A stretch of 64,000 nucleotides of DNA, from assembly GCF_001189295.1 (NCBI RefSeq), contig NZ_CP012159.1:11241856-11305855 (forward strand), given 5' to 3'. A program made the translations under genes and the position numbers. Source of the DNA: Chondromyces crocatus (GTDB lineage Bacteria > Myxococcota_A > Polyangia > Polyangiales > Polyangiaceae). Of the stretch, positions 53,095-62,642 are shown piece by piece (within the stretch, counting starts at the first letter, position 1; each line of letters opens with the position of its first letter). The notes below the pieces were generated by a model, which saw only the letters and a list, made by a program, of their open reading frames with translations, searched no databases and was not told the origin of the DNA.

Positions 53095-53592
53095 ATGAAA
53101 ATGAAGTCATTCACTTTGGTCGCGCTGCTCCTCGGTGGCTCTCTCTTCAGCCTCGGATGCAGCGCGAACTTGCAGGACACCGGCACGGAGGGCGCGCTGA
53201 AGGCCGTGGAGGCGGCAGACGAACAAGCAGCCGACGAGCAAGCAGCCGACGAGCAAGCAGCCGACGAGCAAGCAGCCGACGAGCAAGCAGCCGACGAGCA
53301 AGCAGCCCACGCGGCGACGCGAGGAGAGCCGATCACCACCTGCGGCGGGTTCACGGGGCAGCCGTGCGGCGGAACGAACGAGTGCGTCGACGATCCCAGC
53401 GACGACTGCGACCCCCAGAACGGCGGCTCCGATTGTGGCGGCATCTGCGTCGGCGCGATGTGTGGCGGCTTCGCCGGCATTCCTTGTTCCAGGGACCACG
53501 TCTGCCTCGATGATCCCCGCGACGACTGCGACCCGGAGAACGGCGGCGCCGACTGCCCAGGGACGTGCATCTTCGCCGGGGATCCCGAGTGA
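53095..53592 (+). CDS. Lipoprotein with DEQAA repeats and two Cys modules
   Basis: This 165-residue protein starts with a lipoprotein signal (LVALLLGGSLFSLGC). An acidic DEQAA repeat of six units (residues 42-71) follows, then two tandem Cys modules with the shared pattern CGGFxGxPCxxxxxCxDDPxDDCDPxNGGxDCxGxC. The modules look like the disulfide-rich surface modules of Sorangiineae exported proteins. GGAGGG lies at the right distance from the ATG. It is probably a cell-surface protein; no known function. Confidence 0.83.
   Translation: MKMKSFTLVALLLGGSLFSLGCSANLQDTGTEGALKAVEAADEQAADEQAADEQAADEQAADEQAADEQAAHAATRGEPITTCGGFTGQPCGGTNECVDDPSDDCDPQNGGSDCGGICVGAMCGGFAGIPCSRDHVCLDDPRDDCDPENGGADCPGTCIFAGDPE
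53218..53307 (+). repeat. 15-bp coding tandem repeat, 6 copies
   Basis: Six copies of GACGAGCAAGCAGCC (the first with GAACAA) encode the DEQAA repeat of the lipoprotein. Codons are repeated exactly, so the array is recent and may vary in copy number between strains. Confidence 0.93.
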
Positions 53593-53733
53593 CCTGCCGC
53601 GGCGCGGCGTGACCTGCGCCACGCCCTTCACCCACGCGCGCCGTCAGGCAAAAGGCAAGGGAGCTGTCCCAGCCGCCACCGAAGATCGCCGCAGAATCGC
53701 CCAGCCGAACGATCTCCGGGTACACTCCGGCGC

Positions 53734-54855
53734 GTGACGGGCGCTTTCCCCTTTTCGCGCATTTTCCCCTGCATTCTGGGACTTCTCGCTGGGTGCTCGT
53801 CCAGCGAACGGACCCGGGCGCCGGCGGAAGCTGCGGCCGAGGCCCCTCCTGTCGCAGCGCCCTCCGAGGGGGGCGAGGTGATCCAGGCCAGCGTGCTGAC
53901 CCTTCCCTCGACGCCCGCCCCAGCACCGGGCGACGGACCCCTCGGCGCCCTGGAAGGACGCCCCGACGGCGCCGACCCGGCCGCCGACACGCAAGCGCAG
54001 CCCGCCGAGGAGCCTTCGCCGCCCGCCCCTTGTCCTCCCGAAATGGCGCTCATCGGCAAGTACTGCGTGGACCGCTGGGAAGGGCACCTCGTGGTCGAGG
54101 GAGGTGATCCGGCGACTGGCCAGGAGCTGGTGCACCCGTACTCGCAGCGCCCCGAGGCGGGTGTGCGCTACGCGGCCCGCAGTGCGCCCGACGTCTACCC
54201 GCAAGCGTTCATCAGCCGCGTCGAGTCCAAGGCGGCCTGCGTCGCTTCCGGCAAGCGGCTCTGCTCCCGCCAGGAGTGGATGCAGGCCTGCCGAGGCCGC
54301 GGCACGTACCGCTATCCCTACGCTCAGCGCGGCGAGCGCGGCAAATGCTCGACCGGGAAGCCGCACCTCCTCTCGGCGCTCTTCGGGGCGAAGGGGCGCG
54401 GCTGGACCTATGACGATTTCAACAGCCCGAAGCTCGCACTGGAGCCCGGCTACCTCGCGAAGACCGCCGAGTACGAGGGCTGCGCCAGCGAGCTCGGCGT
54501 CCACGACATGGTGGGCAACCTGCACGAGTGGGTGAGCGACAGCGTGGATCAACACTTCGTCGACCGGCTCGCCGAGGAGATCGAGCGCCGCTCGCAGCCC
54601 TGGCACGAGGGCAACGGCGTCTTCATGGGCGGCTTCTTCAGCACGACCAACGAGCTGGGGCCTGGCTGCTACTACACGACCATCGCCCACGAGCCCGCCT
54701 ACCACGACTACTCCACCGGCTTCCGCTGCTGCGCCGACGCGACCTTGCCGCCCGAGCCCGAGAAGCCCACCGCGGGGAAGGGCAAGACGTCGAAGCGTCC
54801 GCAGACGGCGCCGGTCGAGGACGCCGTCGCCGCTGCGGCGCGGCGCGGTAGCTGA
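53734..54855 (+). CDS. SUMF1/FGE-fold lipoprotein
   Basis: This 373-residue protein (GTG start) has a lipoprotein signal (ILGLLAGCSSS), an 85-residue Ala/Pro spacer and a formylglycine-generating-enzyme-like C-type-lectin fold. Motifs are MALIGKYCVDRWE, AACVASGKRLCSRQEWMQAC, GVHDMVGNLHEWVSD and STGFRCCADA. The paired active-site Cys arrangement of true formylglycine-generating enzymes is not evident. It is probably a binding or structural member, as are most myxobacterial SUMF1 lipoproteins; FGE activity is unlikely but not excluded. Confidence 0.85.
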   Translation: MTGAFPFSRIFPCILGLLAGCSSSERTRAPAEAAAEAPPVAAPSEGGEVIQASVLTLPSTPAPAPGDGPLGALEGRPDGADPAADTQAQPAEEPSPPAPCPPEMALIGKYCVDRWEGHLVVEGGDPATGQELVHPYSQRPEAGVRYAARSAPDVYPQAFISRVESKAACVASGKRLCSRQEWMQACRGRGTYRYPYAQRGERGKCSTGKPHLLSALFGAKGRGWTYDDFNSPKLALEPGYLAKTAEYEGCASELGVHDMVGNLHEWVSDSVDQHFVDRLAEEIERRSQPWHEGNGVFMGGFFSTTNELGPGCYYTTIAHEPAYHDYSTGFRCCADATLPPEPEKPTAGKGKTSKRPQTAPVEDAVAAAARRGS

Positions 54856-54890
54856 ACGAAGGCTGAGCTGGCAAGCCTCCGCTCAGGTGC

Positions 54891-56168
54891 TCACGAGCGC
54901 ATGGGCTGTCGCTTCCCGTACGTCAGCGTGCGCCAGAGCCACTCCAGGGGTCCGAAGCGATACCGCGAGAGCCACCACCGGCTGAGCGCGAGTTCCACCG
55001 CATAGATGCCGAAGACGACCAGGAGCCCGGCCGCGGGCCCCAGGTGCCCGTACAGTCCGAAGCCATACCCATAGAAAATGATCCCGCAGAGCAGGGATTG
55101 CAGCAGGTAACAGGAGAGCGCCATCCGTCCGGCTGCCGTGACCCACGAGAACCGCGCGCCCCAGCCTGGCCTCTGGAGCAAGAGCAGCACCCCGGCGCCA
55201 TAAGCGAGCGCCTGCGCCACATACACCGCCGGTTGAAACGCGCTCACCAGGTCGACGAGTCCCCGCCACCCGCTCGGGACCCGCTGGCTCATCGTCCCTT
55301 CGAGCAGCGTGACGCCGACCCCCAGGACGAGCCCACCGATCAGCATCCGCCGAAGCGACGCCCGATGGCGCGCTGGCTCCTGCACGACCCCGGAGCGCCA
55401 CACGAGGACACCCACCAGGAACGAACCGAACGCGGCGTAGGCAGCCGGCAGGAGCGTGGGCAGGTACTGGACGTAGTCGTGGATCCGGTAGCGAGCGACT
55501 TCCAACCAGCCTCCGTGACCATAGACTTGCAGCGCGACCTCGACGTGCTGGCGCGCGCTCTCCAGCTCTTCCACAGGAGGCACCGCCCGCGCGAGCCCAC
55601 CGACCACGAGGCGACAGGTCACGAGGATCGGCGGGAGCGCAAACACCAAGGCCGCCCAGAAGGTCAGGGTGCGTGTCGTGCACCCCAGGAAGAGGAGCAG
55701 CAGCGGTCCGAGCAGTGCGTAGACGTGGAGCACGTCGCCCATCCAGAGCAAGCCCACGTGCGCGACGCCGAAGAGCAGCAGCACGGCGAGGCGACGCAAG
55801 GCGCGACCATGGAACCCTCCTCCCCGCGCCAGCGCGTGCTCCCGCTGCAAGGCGAGGCCTGCGCCGAACAGCATGGCGAACAGCGTGAGAAACTTGCCGT
55901 TGAAGAACGTGATGACGGCGAACTCCGCGGCGCGATCGGCGACGCCACGAAAGAGATCCGGGTCGAGCACCGATCGCGAGGGGTGGTCCCGGAACCAGTA
56001 GGTCAGGTTCACGGCGAGGATGCCGAAGAGCGCGACCCCTCGCAGCGCGTCGAGCACATCGAGCCGGTCTGCAGGCGCCGTGGGCTCCGCAGCGGACGGG
56101 GTCTCGTCAGGCGCCAGCGCCCGCTCCGCACGGACTGCGCCTGGCGATGGAAGACTCTCTTGGTTCAT
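54891..56168 (-). CDS. DUF418 family membrane protein
   Basis: This 425-residue protein has about ten hydrophobic helices. It has the DUF418 N-terminal hallmark RLDVLDALRGVALFGILAVNLTYW, the mid-protein FNGKFLTLFAMLFGAGLALQRE, and the C-terminal GRMALSCYLLQSLLCGIIFYGYGFGLYG and FGPLEWLWRTLTYGKRQPM. The start at 56168 is the first ATG giving the typical cytoplasmic N-terminus. The family has no proven biochemical role. It is divergent from the DNA methyltransferase gene with 119 bases between starts. Confidence 0.92.
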   Translation of the reverse strand: MNQESLPSPGAVRAERALAPDETPSAAEPTAPADRLDVLDALRGVALFGILAVNLTYWFRDHPSRSVLDPDLFRGVADRAAEFAVITFFNGKFLTLFAMLFGAGLALQREHALARGGGFHGRALRRLAVLLLFGVAHVGLLWMGDVLHVYALLGPLLLLFLGCTTRTLTFWAALVFALPPILVTCRLVVGGLARAVPPVEELESARQHVEVALQVYGHGGWLEVARYRIHDYVQYLPTLLPAAYAAFGSFLVGVLVWRSGVVQEPARHRASLRRMLIGGLVLGVGVTLLEGTMSQRVPSGWRGLVDLVSAFQPAVYVAQALAYGAGVLLLLQRPGWGARFSWVTAAGRMALSCYLLQSLLCGIIFYGYGFGLYGHLGPAAGLLVVFGIYAVELALSRWWLSRYRFGPLEWLWRTLTYGKRQPMRS

Positions 56169-56287
56169 GGGTCCGTGCGTCGGAGGCGCCGAGCATAGCT
56201 CGGGATCCCACCCCTCCGGCAGACCGCCCACCGCACGCATGTCGGAGGCTCGCCCCCACCGAGAGGACACGCTAGGGTCGCGCGTCG

Positions 56288-57265
56288 ATGGGTCGGACCA
56301 AGGATCAGAACGCCCCTTCGTCCCGTCGTCGTCGCGCCGACCTCGCCCCTGCGGCCCCACCGATCGCGCCTGGTGATCCGTTGCCGGAAGGCGAGACGGC
56401 GAGGGCTCGGGCCGCAACGCAAGCCCCACCGATCTTCCGTCTCCATCAGGGTGACGCCGTCGCGTGGATGCGCAGCCTCCCGGCCGAGAGCGTCGACCTC
56501 GTCATCACCGATCCTCCGTACGAGTCGCTCGAGAAGCACCGCGCGATCGGCACCACGACGCGGCTCAAGCACAGCAAAGCGTCGAGCAACGACTGGTTCA
56601 CCATCTTCCCGAACGCCCGCTTCGACGAGCTGTTCAGCGAGATCTGGCGGGTCCTGAAGCGAGACGGCCACGTCTATCTGTTCTGCGACAGCGAGACGAT
56701 GTTCGTCGTCAAGCCGGTGGCAGAGCGGATCGGGTTCAAGCTGTGGAAGCCGCTCGTCTGGGACAAGAAGCGCATCGGGATGGGCTACCACTACCGGAGC
56801 CGCTACGAGTTCATCCTCTTCTTCGAGAAGGGCAAGCGCAAGCTGTCGAACCTGGCCATCCCCGACATCCTCGAAGCCCCGCGCATCGTCGGGGGCTATC
56901 CCACGGAGAAGCCCTCGGACCTGAGCCGCATCCTCGTGGAGCAGAGCAGCGCGCCTTTCGAGCGGGTGGCCGATCCCTTCATGGGCTCCGGCTCCGTCGG
57001 CGTGGCCGCGTTGCAGATGGGCCGGGAGTTCTGGGGTGCGGATCTCTCTCCGAACGCGGTGGAGATCACCAGGAAGAGGCTCGCCGAGGTCGGTGGCGAG
57101 GAGGCCTCCTTCGAGGGCGTGGCCTCGACGCGCTCGCCACGCGCAGCGAGACCTCGCCGCACCGTGGCGCCCGCCGTCGAGCCGACATCCAGCGACGGCC
57201 AGCCGCTCAAGGCGCGCGCGACGTCGTCTCGTCAGCCGCCTCGGCGGCGTAGTGATACGCGCTGA
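56288..57265 (+). CDS. DNA N6-adenine methyltransferase (beta class)
   Basis: This 325-residue methyltransferase has the catalytic motif IV ITDPPYESL near residue 78 and the SAM-binding motif I DPFMGSGSVGVAAL near residue 230, followed by GREFWGADLSPNAVEITRKRL. Motif IV before motif I defines the beta class of amino (N6-A/N4-C) methyltransferases; DPPY favours N6-adenine. The first 45 residues and last 50 residues are low-complexity and basic. The recognition sequence is unknown. Its 3' end overlaps the 3' end of a convergent two-gene operon by 59 bases, suggesting a restriction- or defence-like locus. Confidence 0.92.
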   Translation: MGRTKDQNAPSSRRRRADLAPAAPPIAPGDPLPEGETARARAATQAPPIFRLHQGDAVAWMRSLPAESVDLVITDPPYESLEKHRAIGTTTRLKHSKASSNDWFTIFPNARFDELFSEIWRVLKRDGHVYLFCDSETMFVVKPVAERIGFKLWKPLVWDKKRIGMGYHYRSRYEFILFFEKGKRKLSNLAIPDILEAPRIVGGYPTEKPSDLSRILVEQSSAPFERVADPFMGSGSVGVAALQMGREFWGADLSPNAVEITRKRLAEVGGEEASFEGVASTRSPRAARPRRTVAPAVEPTSSDGQPLKARATSSRQPPRRRSDTR

Positions 57266-58709
57266 GCGCTCGGTGCCAGGCCATCAGCGTCTGTGCGCGT
57301 CGGCCTGCCGTGCTCTCGCTGAGCCCGGGGACACTGGCCTCCAGGAAGGCCGGCGCGGAGTTCGGGTCGACTTCCCGCAGCGTCCTGCCGCGGCTCCATT
57401 GAATCCAGGCGTCACCACAGATGCTGGACTCGAAATGGACGACGGTCGCGCGCAGCCGGTCCTCGTCGCCCAGGCGAGCGATGAGCCGCCCTGCTGCGGT
57501 CAGTTCCCCTGAATCGCCGAGCAATCCGAGAATCTCGGCTGCGCGTCGGTAATAGGCGACCTGCCGCCGGGTCACCCCGAGCGACACGGCGTTCACTTCG
57601 TGTTGCCCCGCCACCATCTGGACCAGGCCGAAGATGCGTTCGAGATCGTCGGCCTGGGGGATGTCACGCGTGTCCAGGTGACGGAGCGCCTCCGCTTCGG
57701 TCACCTGAAGCAGCCGCTTGCGCCACCCGGCGTCGATGACGAGCTGCGGGGAGGAGAGTTCCTCTTCCAGCTCGCCCTGCGACACACTCAGCCGGATCCC
57801 GCTCCGCTGAAGGCGTGCCAGAAGCTCCAGAAGCTCACGCGCGCCGATGCGCTCCGGGGTGTCCTTCAAGAGGACGTTCAGCGTCTCGATCGCATGGGGA
57901 GGTAGCCCCGGGGCGGCGACTTCGAGGAGGAACGAGCCGGTCAGCGCACGGCAAGGCAGCAGGGTGACGTCGAGACCGAGGCACTGGGTGACGAAATCTC
58001 GGAACAGACGGCCAAACGACGCCGCGATCTGGCCCACGGCGTCGAGTTCGAGCGCATCTCCCGCCCGCTCGGAGGCCATCTTGATGCGCAGCGTGCTCAT
58101 GAGCGCCGGCGTCATCCGGGTCCATGCGGCGGCCCCCACGCCCTCCCCCTCGCATGCCGGGTCGAGCTGCACCATCCGCGCCTGGGCGTCGCGCGCCTCC
58201 GCGTCGTCCTGCGTTGCCTTCGAGAGCGCCCACCACCCCTCGGCGACACCCGGGTACGCCTCCAGGAGCGCGCGCAGGGCGCCGGGATCGAGCGTCGAGG
58301 GCTCGGGTGCAGCGGGACGACCTGCCCCGAGCTGTCGCAGCGCCACGGAGAACGCCGTCACGGCTTCCTGATAGGGCTCACGCAGCCGGTCGATCATCAC
58401 CGCGCCGGCCGCCGTGGAGAACACCGTCCGGGGAAGGCGCGACCAGACCTCGGCAGCCCGCACCGGATCCCGCGCCTCCAGGAACAGACCACAGGCCTCG
58501 ATCCACGTCCCCAGCTTCTCCGCCTCCGGCGCGGTCTCCGCGAGTGCTTCCAGGGAGAGCTTCGCGGCGCGGTGGAAGAGCAGGACGGCCTCCCACTGGT
58601 CGGCGCGATCGCCGAGCGTCCGCAGCCGCGTGGCCCGCATCTTCGCGACGCTCGCTGCTCGGCGGAGCGCTGCCCGCTCGGCCGGGCTCACGGCTTCACC
58701 TTCTGCCAC
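57207..58709 (-). CDS. Helical repeat protein with winged-helix-like segment, defence-type candidate
   Basis: This 500-residue protein starts at a GTG (58709), 22 bases inside the end of the preceding 197-residue gene. The first 130 residues are TPR-like helices (AVLLFHRAAKLSLEALAET, GTWIEACGLFLEARDPVRAAEVW). Residues 370-410 read VSLGVTRRQVAYYRRAAEILGLLGDSGELTAAGRLIARLG, a winged-helix pattern similar to C-terminal domains of restriction- and defence-associated proteins (DUF7226-like, from memory). No nuclease motif is evident. It overlaps the convergent methyltransferase gene tail to tail. Confidence 0.7.
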   Translation of the reverse strand: MAEGEAVSPAERAALRRAASVAKMRATRLRTLGDRADQWEAVLLFHRAAKLSLEALAETAPEAEKLGTWIEACGLFLEARDPVRAAEVWSRLPRTVFSTAAGAVMIDRLREPYQEAVTAFSVALRQLGAGRPAAPEPSTLDPGALRALLEAYPGVAEGWWALSKATQDDAEARDAQARMVQLDPACEGEGVGAAAWTRMTPALMSTLRIKMASERAGDALELDAVGQIAASFGRLFRDFVTQCLGLDVTLLPCRALTGSFLLEVAAPGLPPHAIETLNVLLKDTPERIGARELLELLARLQRSGIRLSVSQGELEEELSSPQLVIDAGWRKRLLQVTEAEALRHLDTRDIPQADDLERIFGLVQMVAGQHEVNAVSLGVTRRQVAYYRRAAEILGLLGDSGELTAAGRLIARLGDEDRLRATVVHFESSICGDAWIQWSRGRTLREVDPNSAPAFLEASVPGLSESTAGRRAQTLMAWHRALSAYHYAAEAADETTSRAP

Positions 58710-59281
58710 ACCGCGACCCGCGGCTCACAGCACCACAGGGAGAGGTAGGCCTCTTTCACATCGGCGCGCTGCACGAGCTGCGCGTGCTTGCCGACCTTCC
58801 CCTTCGCGCCGCGGAGGGTCTGCTCCAGCGCCGCGTACCCTCTGCTTCCACGGCCAGCCACCTCGACGCCCTTCAGGGCATCCGGTGTGGCGTCCAGGAG
58901 CAGATCGGGGGAGCGGAAGTAAGCCACTTCTTCGATGCGGCGACGGAGCAGACAGGAGGTGGCCACGAACGCCAGCCCGTAGGCGGCATACTTCGCCTGG
59001 TCCTCCTTGGTCAAAGTCTTCCCACTGCGGAAGCGCGCGAGGTCGGCTTCGAGCCGAGGGTCGCGCCTGGCCAGCCGGCGCACGTTCCAGGACAGGTCGA
59101 GCCGGTGCTCGACGGGGCCGCGGCGCGTGATTTCTCGCACCTCGAAGGCGTGCTCACACTGGTCCCCCACCGGATCCAGCCAGCAGATGAGCTGCGCGAT
59201 CACGTCGATCACGAAGTCCGGCTCCTGGTCCTCGTAGAGCCGCTCTAAGTCGTACGACCACCGCTTCGGCGACGTGCTCAT
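58688..59281 (-). CDS. Possible PD-(D/E)XK-like protein
   Basis: This 197-residue protein is first in a two-gene operon. Residues 105-195 give the order helix (AAYGLAFVATSCLLRRRIEEV), strand with SPDLLLDATPDAL, strand GVEVAGRGSRG, helix (AALEQTLRGAKGKVGKHAQL), strand (EAYLSLWCCEPRV). That is the alpha-beta-beta-alpha-beta core of PD-(D/E)XK nucleases, but the ExK motif reads EVA, so activity is uncertain; a lysine from the next helix could substitute. It is followed by the 500-residue helical protein with a 22-base overlap. The first 90 residues have no family. Confidence 0.65.
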   Translation of the reverse strand: MSTSPKRWSYDLERLYEDQEPDFVIDVIAQLICWLDPVGDQCEHAFEVREITRRGPVEHRLDLSWNVRRLARRDPRLEADLARFRSGKTLTKEDQAKYAAYGLAFVATSCLLRRRIEEVAYFRSPDLLLDATPDALKGVEVAGRGSRGYAALEQTLRGAKGKVGKHAQLVQRADVKEAYLSLWCCEPRVAVWQKVKP

Positions 59282-59371
59282 CCAGACAGCGACCGTAGCG
59301 GGTGGCGATCCTTCCCGACAAGCCCGCCCAGCCCTGCCCGATGAGCGCACCGAGCGGTATCCTCCGCGCCG

Positions 59372-60691
59372 ATGCATCTCGATCGTGAAGCCATCGTCCG
59401 GCTCGACAAGCAATACGTCTGGCACCCGTACACCGCCATGCGGCGGTACATCGACGAGGTCGATCCGCTCGTGATCGATCGCGCCGAGGGCGCGCGCCTC
59501 TACGACGTCGACGGCAAGAGCTACCTCGACGGCAACTCGAGCTGGTGGGTGTCCACCCTCGGCCACAACCACCCACGGCTCGTCGAAGCGCTGCGACGGC
59601 AAGCCTCGAAGCTCTGCCACACCTCCCTGGCCGGCGTGACCCACGAGCCCGCAGCGGCACTCGCCGAGGCCCTCGTCGCCGTGGCGCCTCGCCCCCTCTC
59701 GCGCGTGTTCTACAGCGACAACGGCTCCACCGCGAACGAGGTCGCGATCAAGCTCAGCCTCCAGTACTTCCGCAACGTCGGGCAGCCCGCGCGCAAGCGC
59801 TTCGTCGCGCTCGAAGGCGCCTTCCACGGCGAGACCATGGGCGTCACCAGCCTCTGCGGGGTCGAGGTCTTCCGGCGGCCGTTCGCCGGCGCGGTGATGG
59901 AGTGCCTCTTCGTCCCGCCGCCCCCGGCCGGCGAGGCGCACACGGCAGGTCACGAGGTGGCCTTCGGCGCCCTCGCCGAGGTGCTCGAACAGGGCCGCGG
60001 CGAGATCGCTGCCGTGGTCCTCGAACCCCTCGTGCAAGGCTCGATCGGCATGCGCATGTACGATCCCGAGCTGCTCCGGCGGGCCCGCGCGCTGTGCGAC
60101 GCGCACGACGTCCTGCTCGTGATCGACGAGGTCTTCACCGGCTACGGCCGCGCTGGCGGCATGTGGGCCTGCGCCTCCGCGGGCGTCACGCCCGACATCA
60201 TGACCGTGGGCAAGGGGTTCACCGGCGGCGTCCTGCCCATGGCCGCCACGCTGACCACGGACCGGATCTTCGACGCCTTCCTGCCGCCGGAAAACACCTT
60301 CTATTACGGCCATTCCTTCTGCGGAAACCCGCTCGGCGCCGCCATCGCCCGGGAGGTCCTCGCCGTGTTCGAGGAGGAGCAGCTGCTCGCCCAGGCGGCG
60401 CCGAAGATGGCGCGCATCGCCCAGGCATTCTCGGATCTCGGCCAGATTCCGGGCGTGTCGAACGCCCGCGCGCTGGGCATGATTGGCGCGCTGGACCTAC
60501 GTCCAGGTGCGGGGTACCTCGGCGATCTCGGGTGGCGCGCCTATGCCGAAGCGCGACGCCTGGGCGCATACCTGCGCCCCCTCGGCGACGTGGTCTACAT
60601 CGCCCCGCCTCTCACCATTCCCGACGACGACCTCACCGAGCTGCTCGACATCGTGCGGCGCAGCGTGCAGTTCGCCCTCGGCGCGGCCTGA
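59372..60691 (+). CDS. bioA: Adenosylmethionine--8-amino-7-oxononanoate aminotransferase
   Basis: This PLP-dependent class III aminotransferase of 439 residues has the BioA-specific N-terminus WHPYTAMRRY near residue 17, and NSSWWVSTLGHNHPRL near residue 55. FHGETMGVTSL follows, then the metal/PLP Asp in VIDEVFTGYGRAG and the PLP-Lys in VGKGFTGG near residue 291. It converts 8-amino-7-oxononanoate to 7,8-diaminononanoate in biotin synthesis, using SAM as amino donor. No other bio gene is next to it. The stop codon lies inside a 12-bp palindrome (GATCCCGGGATC), a possible terminator stem. Confidence 0.94.
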   Translation: MHLDREAIVRLDKQYVWHPYTAMRRYIDEVDPLVIDRAEGARLYDVDGKSYLDGNSSWWVSTLGHNHPRLVEALRRQASKLCHTSLAGVTHEPAAALAEALVAVAPRPLSRVFYSDNGSTANEVAIKLSLQYFRNVGQPARKRFVALEGAFHGETMGVTSLCGVEVFRRPFAGAVMECLFVPPPPAGEAHTAGHEVAFGALAEVLEQGRGEIAAVVLEPLVQGSIGMRMYDPELLRRARALCDAHDVLLVIDEVFTGYGRAGGMWACASAGVTPDIMTVGKGFTGGVLPMAATLTTDRIFDAFLPPENTFYYGHSFCGNPLGAAIAREVLAVFEEEQLLAQAAPKMARIAQAFSDLGQIPGVSNARALGMIGALDLRPGAGYLGDLGWRAYAEARRLGAYLRPLGDVVYIAPPLTIPDDDLTELLDIVRRSVQFALGAA

Positions 60692-61044
60692 TCCCGGGAT
60701 CGCGCGCGCACAGCGGTCCTCCCGCGCCGGCGGCCCACCAAAACGGCATCCCGCGCACGGGACCGGTGCGTATTGGAGCTTACCGAAGAGCCTTTCGCGT
60801 GCGAAGCTGATGGACCGGAGGGAAGGGGGCTCTCTGGCGGCCGAGCCACCTGGCGAGGTCTGTGCATCTCACGATCCACATGGCGCCCCCGCAGAGGCAA
60901 ACAGGTCAGAGGGGAACACTCACCGTCCAGAGAGCGCGAAACGCACGCGCGCCGAGGATGGGAGCCTGGGCACGAGGGGGGAGCAGGCAGATGGGCTCAT
61001 TTGCAAACCTTCAGGGCGGCCCGTATGGTCGGAGGATGGAGGGC
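60692..61044. other. Intergenic region ahead of the kinase-receiver gene
   Basis: About 350 bases. Two promoter-like hexamers, TTGCAA at 61001-61006 and TATGGT at 61024-61029 (17-base spacing), lie near its end, and GGAGG at 61031-61035 precedes the kinase start. In-frame codons upstream of 61036 do not look coding. Confidence 0.5.
61001..61029 (+). promoter_or_regulatory. Putative sigma70-like promoter
   Basis: TTGCAA (61001-61006) and TATGGT (61024-61029) are 17 bases apart, each matching four of six consensus positions. Transcription would start close to the kinase start codon, leaving a very short leader, so the assignment is weak. Confidence 0.3.
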
Positions 61045-62601
<1,557 letters not shown>

Positions 62602-62642
62602 GCGCTGTCCAAGCGCTGAGGTGCACCACGACGTCGAGGCCC

